Shown here: positions 11,090 to 20,559 of the stretch, piece by piece
Layout of the letters: each line of letters opens with the position of its first letter
Position numbering within the stretch: the stretch's first letter is position 1
Origin: Metridium senile
Lineage: Eukaryota; Cnidaria; Anthozoa; Actiniaria; Metridiidae
Reading direction: 5' to 3'
DNA length: 64,000 nt
Assembly: GCA_949775045.1 (NCBI GenBank)
Contig: OX459110.1
Coordinates: 3,311,001-3,375,000, forward strand
Notes under the pieces: generated by a model
The model's database searches: none
Told to the model about the DNA's origin: nothing
The model's input: the letters and a program-made list of their open reading frames with translations, nothing else
Program-made: the position numbers and the translations under genes

Positions 11090-12430
11090 AGTAAGTGATT
11101 CGTTCTTGACTAGAACAATGATTGTAAGCATCTCGATTATTCGTGATTGAATGTATGCCCATAATATCTAATCAATAACCTCCATGTTCTTGACAAGAAC
11201 AATGATTGTAAGCATCTCGATTATTCGTGTTGAGATGTATGCCCATAATATCTTAACAATAACCTCCATGTTCTTGACTAGAACAATGATTGAGAGCATC
11301 TCGATTATTCGTGTTTAAATGTATGCCCATAATATCTCATCAATAACCTCAATGTTCTTGACTAGAACAATGATTCTAAGCATTTCGATTATTCGTGTTT
11401 AAATGTATGCCCATAATATCTCAACAATAACCTCCATGTTCTTGACTAGAACAATGATTCTAAGCATTTCGATTATTCGTGTTTAAATGTATGCCCATAA
11501 TATCTCAACAATAACCTCCATGTTCTTGACTAGAACAATGATTGTAAGCATCTCGATTATTCGTGTTTAAATGTATGCCCATAATATCTCAACAATAACC
11601 TCCATGTTCTTGACTAGAATAATGATTGTAAGCACCTCGATTATTCGTGTTTAGATGTATGCCCATAATATCTCAACAATAACCTCCATGTTCTTGACTA
11701 GAATAATGATTGTAAGCACCTCGATTATTCGTGTTTAGATGTATGCCCATAATATCTCAACAATAACCTCCATGTTCTTGACTAGAATAATGATTCTAAG
11801 CACCTCGATTATTCGTGTTTAGATGTATGCCCATAATATCTCAACAATAACCTCCATAAAACGTACTTTACAATCTACATCTACAATCTACAATTGATAT
11901 ACCGAGTGACAAATACGTTTACAATCAGTAACCTCCATGTTCTTGACTAGAATAATGATCCTAACCACCTCAATTATATTCGTGTTTAGATGTGTGCCCA
12001 TAATACCTCAACAATAACCTCCATGTTCTTGACGAGAATAATGATTATTAGCACCTCGATTATATTCGTGTTTAGATGTGTGCCAATAATACCTCAACAA
12101 TAACTTCCATGTTCTTGACTAGAATAATGATTATAAGCACCTCAATTATTCGTGTTAGATGTGTGCCCATAATACCTCAACAATAACCTCCATGTTCTTG
12201 ACGAGAATAATGATTATTAGCACCTCGATTATATTCGTGTTTAGATGTGTGCCAATAATACCTCAACAATAACCTCCATGTTCTTGACGAGAATAGTGAT
12301 TATAAGCACCTCAATTATATTCGTGTTTAGATGTGTGCCCATAATACCTCAACAATAACTTCCATGTTCTTGACGAGAATAATGATTATTAGCGCTAACA
12401 TCGATTATTCGTGTTTAGATGAATCGGTTT
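11090..12430. repeat. 84-bp minisatellite upstream of DHCR7
   Basis: About fifteen tandem copies of an 83-87-bp unit: CTCCATGTTCTTGACTAGAA, then AATGATTGTAAGCA, CTCGATTATTCGTGTTTA, GATGTATGCCCATAATATCT, CAACAATAAC. It is interrupted once near 11860-11930 by AATCTACATCTACAATCTAC-type sequence. Later copies drift (ACCTCAATTATATTCG, GTGTGCCAATAATACC). The array stops about 95 bp before the DHCR7 start codon, so it occupies the promoter region. The same unit reappears at 37545-37950. Confidence 0.9.
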
Positions 12431-12504
12431 GATGCCCATAATTCCTATCCGTCTTGTAATGACTGAGAACAATTTCTGAAACATATATATTTCATTTGCC
12501 TTTC

Positions 12505-12506
12505 AG
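12505..12506 (+). promoter_or_regulatory. Possible 3' splice site of a DHCR7 5' UTR intron
   Basis: TTTCATTTGCCTTTCAG ends at 12506, with TAAT next, 21 bases upstream of the DHCR7 ATG. The pyrimidine tract and CAG fit an acceptor, which would make the gene spliced in its leader though not in its coding region. No matching donor could be assigned. Confidence 0.4.
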
Positions 12507-12527
12507 TAATCTTAGCACCTCGTTGCT

Positions 12528-13961
12528 ATGGAAGCAAAGCAGCGTAAGACCGCTGACAACAACGCCAAGGCTCATACCAACGGTGCAGTAGCTAATGGGA
12601 CGGGTAATGGTTCTGCCGAGAGAATTCACAACGAGAACGTGAACATCTCTGGTATCCCAGGTCTAAGTATTAACATCCTAGGGACCTTTATGCTCCTATG
12701 GCCTCCCCTGTTCGTCTGGTACTTTTGGCTGGCCTGCAACTCGTACCAGTGCTCACTCGGCTCATTAGGAAATGAATTCCTTACTCATTTCCAGGAGCGC
12801 ACGGTCATGGCATTCGTATGGAGGAATATCCCGGATGTTAGTTTGAAAAGCGTATTGGTGTTCTTTAGTTGGATGGTTATTCAACTTGTCTTGTACCTAG
12901 TCCTTCCCGGTCGCCGCGCCAAGGGGAACCCAACTCCAGCTGGGAATGCCTTGCCGTATAACTGCAACGGTTTCAACGCATGGTTGGTAACTCACGCGCT
13001 CTTCCTTGTAGCTGCGAAACTTGGCTGGATTAAGATGACCATTGTATACGACCATTGGGGGTCACTGCTTATCTTAGCAAACATCTTTGGGTTTTTACTG
13101 ACGTGCTTTTCCTACTTCAAGGCTATCTACTTCCCCAGCCACAAAGAAGACCGCTGCTTCAGTGGCTCGTTCTTCTATGATATGTTCATGGGAGTCGAGC
13201 TCAACCCTCGCATCGGTAACTTTGACTTCAAGTTGTTCTTCAACGGTCGACCAGGAATCGTTGCCTGGACACTTATTAACCTATCGTTCGCCGCCAAGCA
13301 GTATGAGAACCTTGGTTACGTCACTAATTCTATGGTGATACTCAATGTCCTTCAAGCCTTCTACGTCATCGACTACTTCCTCAACGAGGTCTGGTACCTA
13401 AGGACCATCGATATAGCGCATGACCACTTCGGGTTCTACCTGGCCTGGGGCGACATGGTGTGGCTCCCATTCATGTACACTCTACAAGCTGTCTACCTGG
13501 TCTATAACCCAGTCCAACTTCCACTTTGGGCGGCCGCTGGAGTACTGGTGCTTGGTTTAGCGGGGTACTTTATCTTCCGGTCTGCCAACTCTCAAAAAGA
13601 TTACTTCCGATCGCAGATCAAGAAAACTGGGCAGTGTGAGATCTGGGGCAAGCCCGCTGTATATATTCCAGCGGAGTATCAAACTTCGGACGGTGTCGTG
13701 AAGCAGTCGTGGCTACTCGCGTCGGGCTGGTGGGGTATCTCGAGGCACTTCAACTACGTTGGCGATCTGATGAATTCTTTGTCGTATTGTTTAGCTTGTG
13801 GGGTTGGTCACGTGTTGCCTTTGTTTTATGTTGTGTACATGACGATCCTATTGGTTCATAGAGCCTTTCGCGATGACGTCAAATGCAAGCAGAAGTATGG
13901 AACATTCTGGAAGAGTTATTGTCAACTTGTGCCGTATAAAATCATTCCTTATGTTTTTTGA
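12528..13961 (+). CDS. DHCR7: 7-dehydrocholesterol reductase (DHCR7), single coding exon
   Basis: Reduces the C7-C8 double bond of 7-dehydrocholesterol with NADPH in the ER membrane, the last step of the Kandutsch-Russell branch of cholesterol synthesis. The 477-residue product is about the length of vertebrate DHCR7 (about 475). A hydrophilic Asn/Gly-rich N-terminus (residues 1-40) precedes many hydrophobic segments. ERG4/ERG24-family hallmarks are present: FFYDMFMGVELNPRIG (215-230) with DFKLFFNGRPGIVAWTLINL following, HDHFGFYLAWGDMVWLP near 298-314, NYVGDLMNSLSYCLACG (409-425), and the C-terminal signature HRAFRDDVKCKQKYG (444-458). These features identify DHCR7 rather than lamin-B receptor or delta14-reductase, since there is no Tudor/nucleoplasmic domain. 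The ATG at 12528 is the first in frame after the putative acceptor at 12506. The coding region is uninterrupted, unlike the multi-exon vertebrate gene. No poly(A) tail or flanking direct repeat of a retrocopy was seen. An ATTAAA-type signal lies near 14007. Confidence 0.96.
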   Translation: MEAKQRKTADNNAKAHTNGAVANGTGNGSAERIHNENVNISGIPGLSINILGTFMLLWPPLFVWYFWLACNSYQCSLGSLGNEFLTHFQERTVMAFVWRNIPDVSLKSVLVFFSWMVIQLVLYLVLPGRRAKGNPTPAGNALPYNCNGFNAWLVTHALFLVAAKLGWIKMTIVYDHWGSLLILANIFGFLLTCFSYFKAIYFPSHKEDRCFSGSFFYDMFMGVELNPRIGNFDFKLFFNGRPGIVAWTLINLSFAAKQYENLGYVTNSMVILNVLQAFYVIDYFLNEVWYLRTIDIAHDHFGFYLAWGDMVWLPFMYTLQAVYLVYNPVQLPLWAAAGVLVLGLAGYFIFRSANSQKDYFRSQIKKTGQCEIWGKPAVYIPAEYQTSDGVVKQSWLLASGWWGISRHFNYVGDLMNSLSYCLACGVGHVLPLFYVVYMTILLVHRAFRDDVKCKQKYGTFWKSYCQLVPYKIIPYVF

Positions 13962-14520
13962 AGAAACTATTGTGTTGTAATTGGGATCAATTTGAAGGAG
14001 AGAAATATTAAAATGAAGATATTAAAGTATCTGGAACAGTTTATTATGCATTATTGAGTTGTATTTTGAATAGTAGCGCCGTATAGACTAGGCTCAGATT
14101 GGGGTTTCGTGCGCCCGCGATACTCAACGGCTGAAATCTGAGTTTACGTATAGACCACTTCCATAAATAATGGAAAATAAGATTTACAAGTACATTTAAT
14201 ACTGTCATATGAAAGAACCACCTGAAAAATAGGCATGTTTGCATGGAATGTTTTGATGCTCCGGCTATAATACCAATGAGGTTATGCTAGGTGAAAAAAA
14301 TGTAGAGATTTATGGAATTTTCTGCTGAGGCCTTTGTTGCCTCGTTTTGGTGTTTTTCTGATTTTTCAAATTCATATAGCTTCTTGTAAATTTATCTCGT
14401 TTTTCTCAAACTTTCACAAGGTATTGTTATGGTAAATGCCTATCCTCTTCTTAAAACTTCAAATTCAAATATTATGATAATTAGTGGGGGCTATTGATAA
14501 AAGCCGTGTATGTACTTGAA
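13962..14520. other. DHCR7 3' flank, no gene seen
   Basis: Contains the likely DHCR7 3' UTR (AATATTAAAATG near 14005) and AT-rich sequence. No separate gene is supported. Confidence 0.45.
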
Positions 14521-14524
14521 CAAA

Positions 14525-14935
14525 CTTTCCCCACCATCCCTCCCCTCCCCTCACCCTCTCTCTTCAATCCCCCTCCTCTTTCCCAATCCTCAAGAGCCTC
14601 CACACAGCCTCAACATTTTATTGTTGTTTATCGGCGGTTGCTTATATTTTTTTTTACTCGTTTGCCTGCCTGTCGCTTGCATTTGCTTGATACAATAATA
14701 ATCATCATCAGTGAATATATACAGCTCTTTCAAAAAAGATTGGCGAGGGTCTTATCATTGACCTTACAACGTCTATCTTTCAAATTATATTCGAAGTGTC
14801 TACAAAACCGGCAGCTAGAAATGGTCACAAATAAACCTTATAGGGAGAGGATTGGAGAAGAACAAATGGAAGCCACGCGACTCTTGGGGATTGGGGAGGA
14901 GAAGGGGAGAGAGGGGAAGGGACGTGTGGGTGGTT
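14525..14935. repeat. Polypyrimidine/polypurine inverted repeat
   Basis: A C/T-rich left arm (14528-14605, with CAATCCTCAAGAGCCTCC) is complementary in outline to a G/A-rich right arm (about 14862-14932, with GAAGCCACGCGACTCTTGGG). The alignment is imperfect. It looks like a decayed MITE with pyrimidine-rich ends. The overlapping long frames are low-complexity. Confidence 0.45.
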
Positions 14936-15090
14936 TTTAATGCAATGCAATATAAATGGTGCTTTCTGATTCACACTTTTTTAGTTTTGATAGACGGAGG
15001 CATGTTCTTTTATTGGACCGCGGATGTGTTGACATTCGGTGCGATTGGCTCTCTTACCAGGCGACGAATGAAAGGTGCATGTGTGTTGGA

Positions 15091-15214
15091 GTCAGTCAGT
15101 CAGTCAGTCAGTCAGTCAGTCAGTCAGTCAGTCAGTCAGTCAGTCAGTCAGTCAGTCAGTCAGTCAGTCAGTCAGTCAGTCAGTCAGTCAGTCAGTCAGT
15201 CAGTCAGTCAGTCA

Positions 15215-15268
<54 letters not shown>

Positions 15269-15972
15269 GTTTGTTTGTTTGTTTGTTTGTTTGTTTGTTT
15301 GTTTGTTTGTGTGTGTGTTTGTGTGTTTGTTTGTTTGTTTGTGTGTTTGTTTGTTTGTTTGTTTGTTTGTTTGTTTGTTTGTTTGTTTGTTTGTTTGTTT
15401 GTTTGTGTGTGTGTTTGTTTGTTTGTTTGTTTGTTTGTTTGTTTGTTTGTTTGTTTGTTTGTTTGTTTGTTTGTTTGTTTGTTTGTTTGTTTGTTTGTTT
15501 GTTTGTTTGTTTGTTTGTTTGTTTGTTTGTTTGTTTGTGTGTTTGTGTGTTTGTTTGTTTGTTTGTTTGTTTGTTTGTTTGTTTGTTTGTTTGTTTGTGT
15601 GTTTGTTTGTTTGTTTGTTTGTTTGTTTGTTTGTTTGTTTGTTTGTTTGTTTGTTTGTTTGTTTGTTTGTGTGTTTGTTTGTTTGTTTGTTTGTTTGTTT
15701 GTTTGTTTGTTTGTTTGTTTGTGTGTTTGTGTGTTTGTTTGTTTGTTTGTTTGTTTGTTTGTTTGTTTGTTTGTTTGTTTGTTTGTTTGTGTGTTTGTTT
15801 GTTTGTTTGTTTGTTTGTTTGTTTGTTTGTTTGTTTGTTTGTTTGTTTGTTTGTTTGTTTGTGTTGTTTGTTTGTTTGTTTGTTTGTTTGTTTGTTTGTT
15901 TGTGTGTTTGTTTGTTTGTATGTTGGTCTGTTTGTTTATATATTTTGTTGTTCGTTCGTTCGTTCGTTCGTT
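15091..15972. repeat. Composite tetranucleotide microsatellite, GTCA to GTCT to GTTT to GTTC
   Basis: About 880 bp of tetranucleotide repeat in ordered blocks: (GTCA)n 15091-15214, (GTCT)n 15215-15267, (GTTT)n about 15268-15920 with scattered GTGT interruptions, and a short (GTTC)n at 15951-15972. Each block differs from the next by one base of the unit. Open frames of 258-417 codons cover it in several frames on both strands because none of these tetramers contains a stop in any phase. They are not genes. Confidence 0.97.
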
Positions 15973-16381
15973 AACATTAATCAAGTTACGGCTATTTTTG
16001 AATTCGCCTTATAACTCGCTGTGCGGGAAGGTTGCAGCTTCGGAGAACCTAAGACACGTGGCAACTTTCTTTACAAGCTCATACATGCATCATTTCTTTT
16101 TTTAAGTTTATAGAATTCTGATCCAAGAATGTTATTCTACGCGGTAATATTTCCTTATCCGTGTCTAATTTCAAATGCACTTCTTCAATCTTCAACTTCT
16201 TCAAGTAAAATCAATTCATAAAACATAAATAGTTTGCAAATTCAAGCGTGCCAAGGCTCGTACAGAAGATGATGGATATTAATTAGGTTGGCGTCGATGC
16301 GATGTGCTCGTTAAAGTGCTATTTTTACCAAAAGTACTGGTTCAAAATAACAATTTTCCAGAAGAATAAAATACTGAAATA

Positions 16382-16645
16382 AAAACTGTGCATTTTATAG
16401 CGGTTTGAATATGTCCAAAAAGTGTTGTTTGGGCTTCCTGTGCATAAAAATCGGAGTGTTTTGATATGAGCTGGTGACAATATCGATGACGTAGAGTCCG
16501 GGATAGAAACTATTGAAACTTGCAAGACGCTATCCCGGCCACTACGTCATCGATATTGTCACCAGCTCATATCAATAACTCCGATTTTTTTACACAGGAA
16601 CCCCAAATAACACATATTCAAACCGCTATAAAATGCACAGTTTTA
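16382..16645. mobile_element. MITE-like inverted repeat
   Basis: The left arm starts AAAACTGTGCATTTTATAGC and continues through CGGTTTGAATATG, AAATCGGAGT and GAGCTGGTGACAATATCGAT. The right arm (about 16540-16645) is the complement, with a small loop around 16495-16535. The loop side of the left arm includes GGGCTTCCTGTG, shared with other repeats in the window. It is non-coding. Confidence 0.75.
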
Positions 16646-18118
16646 AAGTAGTTTCGGACTCTTGCTACTGCGCATCCATTTCGCGCATCTCGTTCTTCAT
16701 TATTTATTTGCGTTTTTTTGAAAATTTATCTAAATAATATCTTAATTTGAATCCTTATCTATAACTTAAGAAAGTGTTATGTAATTTCATGCAACTTTGG
16801 AGGTAAAATGGGACATTTTTCGTAACATGCTCAGATTTTCACTACCTGACATGGTCGCTGTTTTGTCTCAAAACAACAAATTTACAACTTTGTAAAAATG
16901 AATAGATACAATATAATTTTTACATCTTTAGTCGTAAAACTAATACAAAATAGGTTTTAGGGTTTCTGGAGATGACAAGGATAATTTGACAAGTTTCAAG
17001 AAGATGTTTAAAATACTAGAACCCAGTCCCGCGCGGACCGTTACCGTGTTTTTTGACAAAAAAAAAAAAAAATGGATTCGGTCGCTTATAACTCGCCTAT
17101 TAGTACGGTGACCCCAGTTTTTTTCTTTTTATTCAAGACTGCATTTACTATTCTGACAATTTAGAATTAAAAATACAATATTCATGCTACAACTCTATAC
17201 ACATGTAGGGTGCGTAATTGGCGTAGAATTTTGCTTCTATGGTTCACTTATATATACCCATATTTGGAAATGATTCAATGATTTTTATGACAGGAAATGT
17301 TAGATAACCCTTAGATCTATCGTTTGATATAATCTTATGCTTTTCCTAGCAGAATACGTTCGCATTCTCTTGACTGCTTTGAATATACCTACTTGCAAAT
17401 ACCTACTTCAACTATATACGGTGACCCCAATATTTTTTCACGTTTTTTTACTTGCCTAACATTAATGATCTATAAATGAGAGGATTTATGAAAAAAATTA
17501 TGTAAGAAATCCAAGTACCTTACTACCTTAATCGCAGAATTTTATTCTTCAGGAAAATTGATATTTAGGACCAGTACTGTTAATAGAAATAGCAAAAAGC
17601 CAGGATTTATAGCCACTATAAGCTCACTGATTCGTTCATTCTCGTGCCCAGAGCACCTCGGTCGAAAGATGACGGCGCATGCGCTCTGTTGACGGTTTCC
17701 CAGATCCTACGATCTGCCAGAAAGCTGAGTAGGGTCTGGGTACGAAAATGCTAAAGGTAATGAAACACAGCGGTCAAACGACTACGCATGCGCGAAAAAA
17801 CAAGTAAAATGATTGAGCACCAACTTTGTTCCCAGGTTTAATTTTCGCACGGACTCTATTAAAAACGATGGATTGGACGACTTTCATATTTTTTTTCTCA
17901 AAATATAAACAAAACTACAACACTATAGACTCATGGTAGCTTTAAAATATAACAAAGGTTATGTACACGAAACGTCAAGCTTATATATTCAGGGAATTTC
18001 TTATAAATCGACTTCAAACACTTTTACAATCCAAAATTTAGCGCTGTGAAAATTTTGCCACGCATGCGTCGTTTGACCTCTGTGTTAGGGTATGACCTAG
18101 AACCAACACTATGACGCG

Positions 18119-18176
18119 CCACAACCGTCACAACCATCTCTTCGAGAAGGGAGAGTCTGGGCACGAGGTTGGTGAA
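18119..18176 (-). repeat. Short dispersed repeat, CAACCTCGTGCCCAG family
   Basis: On the minus strand it reads CAACCTCGTGCCCAGACTCT, then CCCTTCTCGAAGAG. It shares its start with repeats at 51178-51235 and 53390-53455. Such units are, in my recollection, frequent in anthozoan genomes. Confidence 0.45.
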
Positions 18177-19167
18177 TATAGAAAACGCAACTAAATTTAG
18201 GGCTTCCTGTCCCGTCTCCCCAATCCCCCAGGGACAGCTATGCATGTACCGTGGTGAGATTGTCCTGTGTGGTGAGATGGTCCTATGACGTAGGCATCAT
18301 TCTATAGCCAATCAAGTCATTCGATAGAATGCACAGATTCTCACAAGGAAACTGGTAACGAAAGTCCGTGGCAGTTTTGACCTGAACAAAAATTACCGCT
18401 CGGGGGGAATGAAAGGAATGATATAAGCCAAGGTAAACTCAGATACTTTTAGAATACTTTTAGAACACTCGGCCATTTCTAACACCTGAAGATCTAGTAT
18501 ATAATAACATTTGAGAGAACAATATAAATTGATGTTTTTTTGAGATGTAATGATGATCAAGAATCAAGACAACATAGAGCTGAGATCGAGTTCAACTTTC
18601 TTGTTTTTTTGTTTTTTTTTTCCGCTACGATCGCTGAAAATCATGTTTGGCCATCAGAATATAGCTCAGATTAAACAAAAGCGACACTGATTTTTTATGT
18701 TTAGGTTTATTTCGTCAAATTTAAGCTTTAACCATTAGTCAGCAGTGATATTTTTATCATTTCACAAAACCAAAGCGCCATCACAGCGATCCTGGCGACC
18801 ATTATATGGGAACCAGGTAGGCTTTAGCAACGATTTACTATCTTTTAGGGCTTTCTTTATAGTTGTTGTTTAAAATTTCACTAGATAAGGATTATGGAAG
18901 AGTTTACAAACGGATTTGTCGATAGACATAAGGGGAAATCGTGTCGATCATACTTATTTCCATATTAACCGAAATTAACGTATATTCGTCTCTAGCCTGA
19001 TTTTAAACAAATTTATTCACGTCTGACTTAATTTAGGCCTTCATAACGATGTATTTACTTTGTAACGATCATTTCTGAAGGTCTGATTTCAGACAGAAAT
19101 GTCTGAATAAATTTGCTTTAGATTTTATTACATTTTAATTTATGCTGTTAATGATATAAGCGGGGAT

Positions 19168-19220
19168 ATAAGTTTAACTTAACCTGAGGGCCTGATACTC
19201 AGGTTAAGTTTAACTTAAAT
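19168..19220. other. Strong 21-bp stem hairpin
   Basis: ATAAGTTTAACTTAACCTGA and G at the left pair with the complementary right arm, around the loop GGCCTGATA. The stem is almost perfect. It could be an element remnant or the end of a small transposon. No function can be assigned. Confidence 0.6.
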
Positions 19221-20559
19221 ATAAGTTTAATCATATGTCCCTGAGAGATTAATTTACTCTGACTGATAAATCAATGTACCAATTCAATGTCTTATTTTGT
19301 TGTTCACAACACAAGCAGCTGTTTTATATCTAATGTATAAATGACAAGACAGGCAAGAGTGATTCGATAAGTTGTAACAAATGGAATTACTACCTTGCAA
19401 CTTTATGGCCAATAAATCATGCTTTCTTGTTCTTTTATATATGACTTATCAAACTCCAACATTTCTTAACTGTTAATCGTAAGATATGTTATCACAGAAG
19501 AATATTATAAGACAAAAATTAACAAATCGAAATCGTATAGAGTATACATGTGATATATAGCTATAGCAGGCCAAACTACAGGCACTTCATGCAGGCCAAA
19601 AATAGAACTCAAGGGTTTTTTTTAAACATAAAGCCTCGATTTGAAACCATTGTTTGAGATTATTTCTGTCTTAATGAATCATGCTCTAGTTGAAGCGTTT
19701 CTTCATCTTGCAGAAAAAGTCATGAGAAGTAAACTGAAATCCACTAATGCAAGTTGACTTGTAATGTTGTTTTTATTACTAGGAAGTCAAATATCTTGTA
19801 CGCCCATAATGTAATACAATGAAATACAAAGAAGAAGAAAAGCAGGAAGAAAACATGATATTATATAGATTTCATATGAAAGTGTGATTTTGACAAAGAA
19901 GAACTCATTAAATGAATGAATGAATGAATAAGTAAATGGAACATTTTAATTGCTGTGTGGTACAGTAAACACCCGCAGCTAAGAACCTTTATTTTTTTAA
20001 AGTCTGGCAAAAAAGGTTCTTAATTGTATAAAGGGGTAGTTGTTGGTAATTTAGGGGATATGTTAAATGCTATAAAGGGGATATGTTATTATTTCTTATT
20101 ATAAGAATTATAAATAAGCTCGGTTTGGACTAACATTACATATATAACTGTGTCTTAAAAACAAAACAAATAAATGTAATCAACTTACAATTCACAACAG
20201 TAACTGTACTGTATTATATTATTAATTTTTCCAATAAAAAACTGTGTCAAGTAACTTCTGAGTTGTTTATCCTGTAACTAAAGGTTTTTTCATTCTACAT
20301 AATCCACAAATAAATGATAAACAGTAAGGTGTTTAATGGTTTTTAAATTGTCTTAAAAATTTGTTGTGCTTCTTTATTCAGAAGGGAGGATCTAGGGCAT
20401 AACATAGTCTTGTAAAATACCACAGTACTTTGAGTGCAACACAGAATATGACTCAAGGCATATATATAGCCACAGTTAATCAGTTGACTCAAAATATGGT
20501 CTATTCACAAAGGGGTTTAGTGCAATTTAATAATCAAAAAGACATCATGTCAGAGACTG

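Larger units (their letters stand above)
16650..20555. other. Mostly unannotated intergenic DNA with small repeats
   Basis: I see no exon in this 3.9-kb stretch. Small structures are: an inverted repeat at 17636-17750 (ATTCTCGTGCCCAGAG paired with GGTCTGGGTACGAAAATG); a CTGGGCACGAGGTTGG element at 18119-18176 (- strand relative to copies at 51178 and 53394); a strong hairpin at 19168-19220; and the word AGGTTCTTA-type sequence near 19985-20020. Confidence 0.5.

Noticed and set aside
11090..12430. Direct repeats upstream of DHCR7 as a CRISPR-like array
   Set aside because: Units are contiguous 84-bp satellite copies without unique spacers, in a eukaryotic genome.
14852..16105. Open frames of 258-417 codons over the tetranucleotide tract
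   Set aside because: They translate to SVSQ, LSVC and LFVC repeats in several frames on both strands. Tetramers without stops give long frames in any phase.
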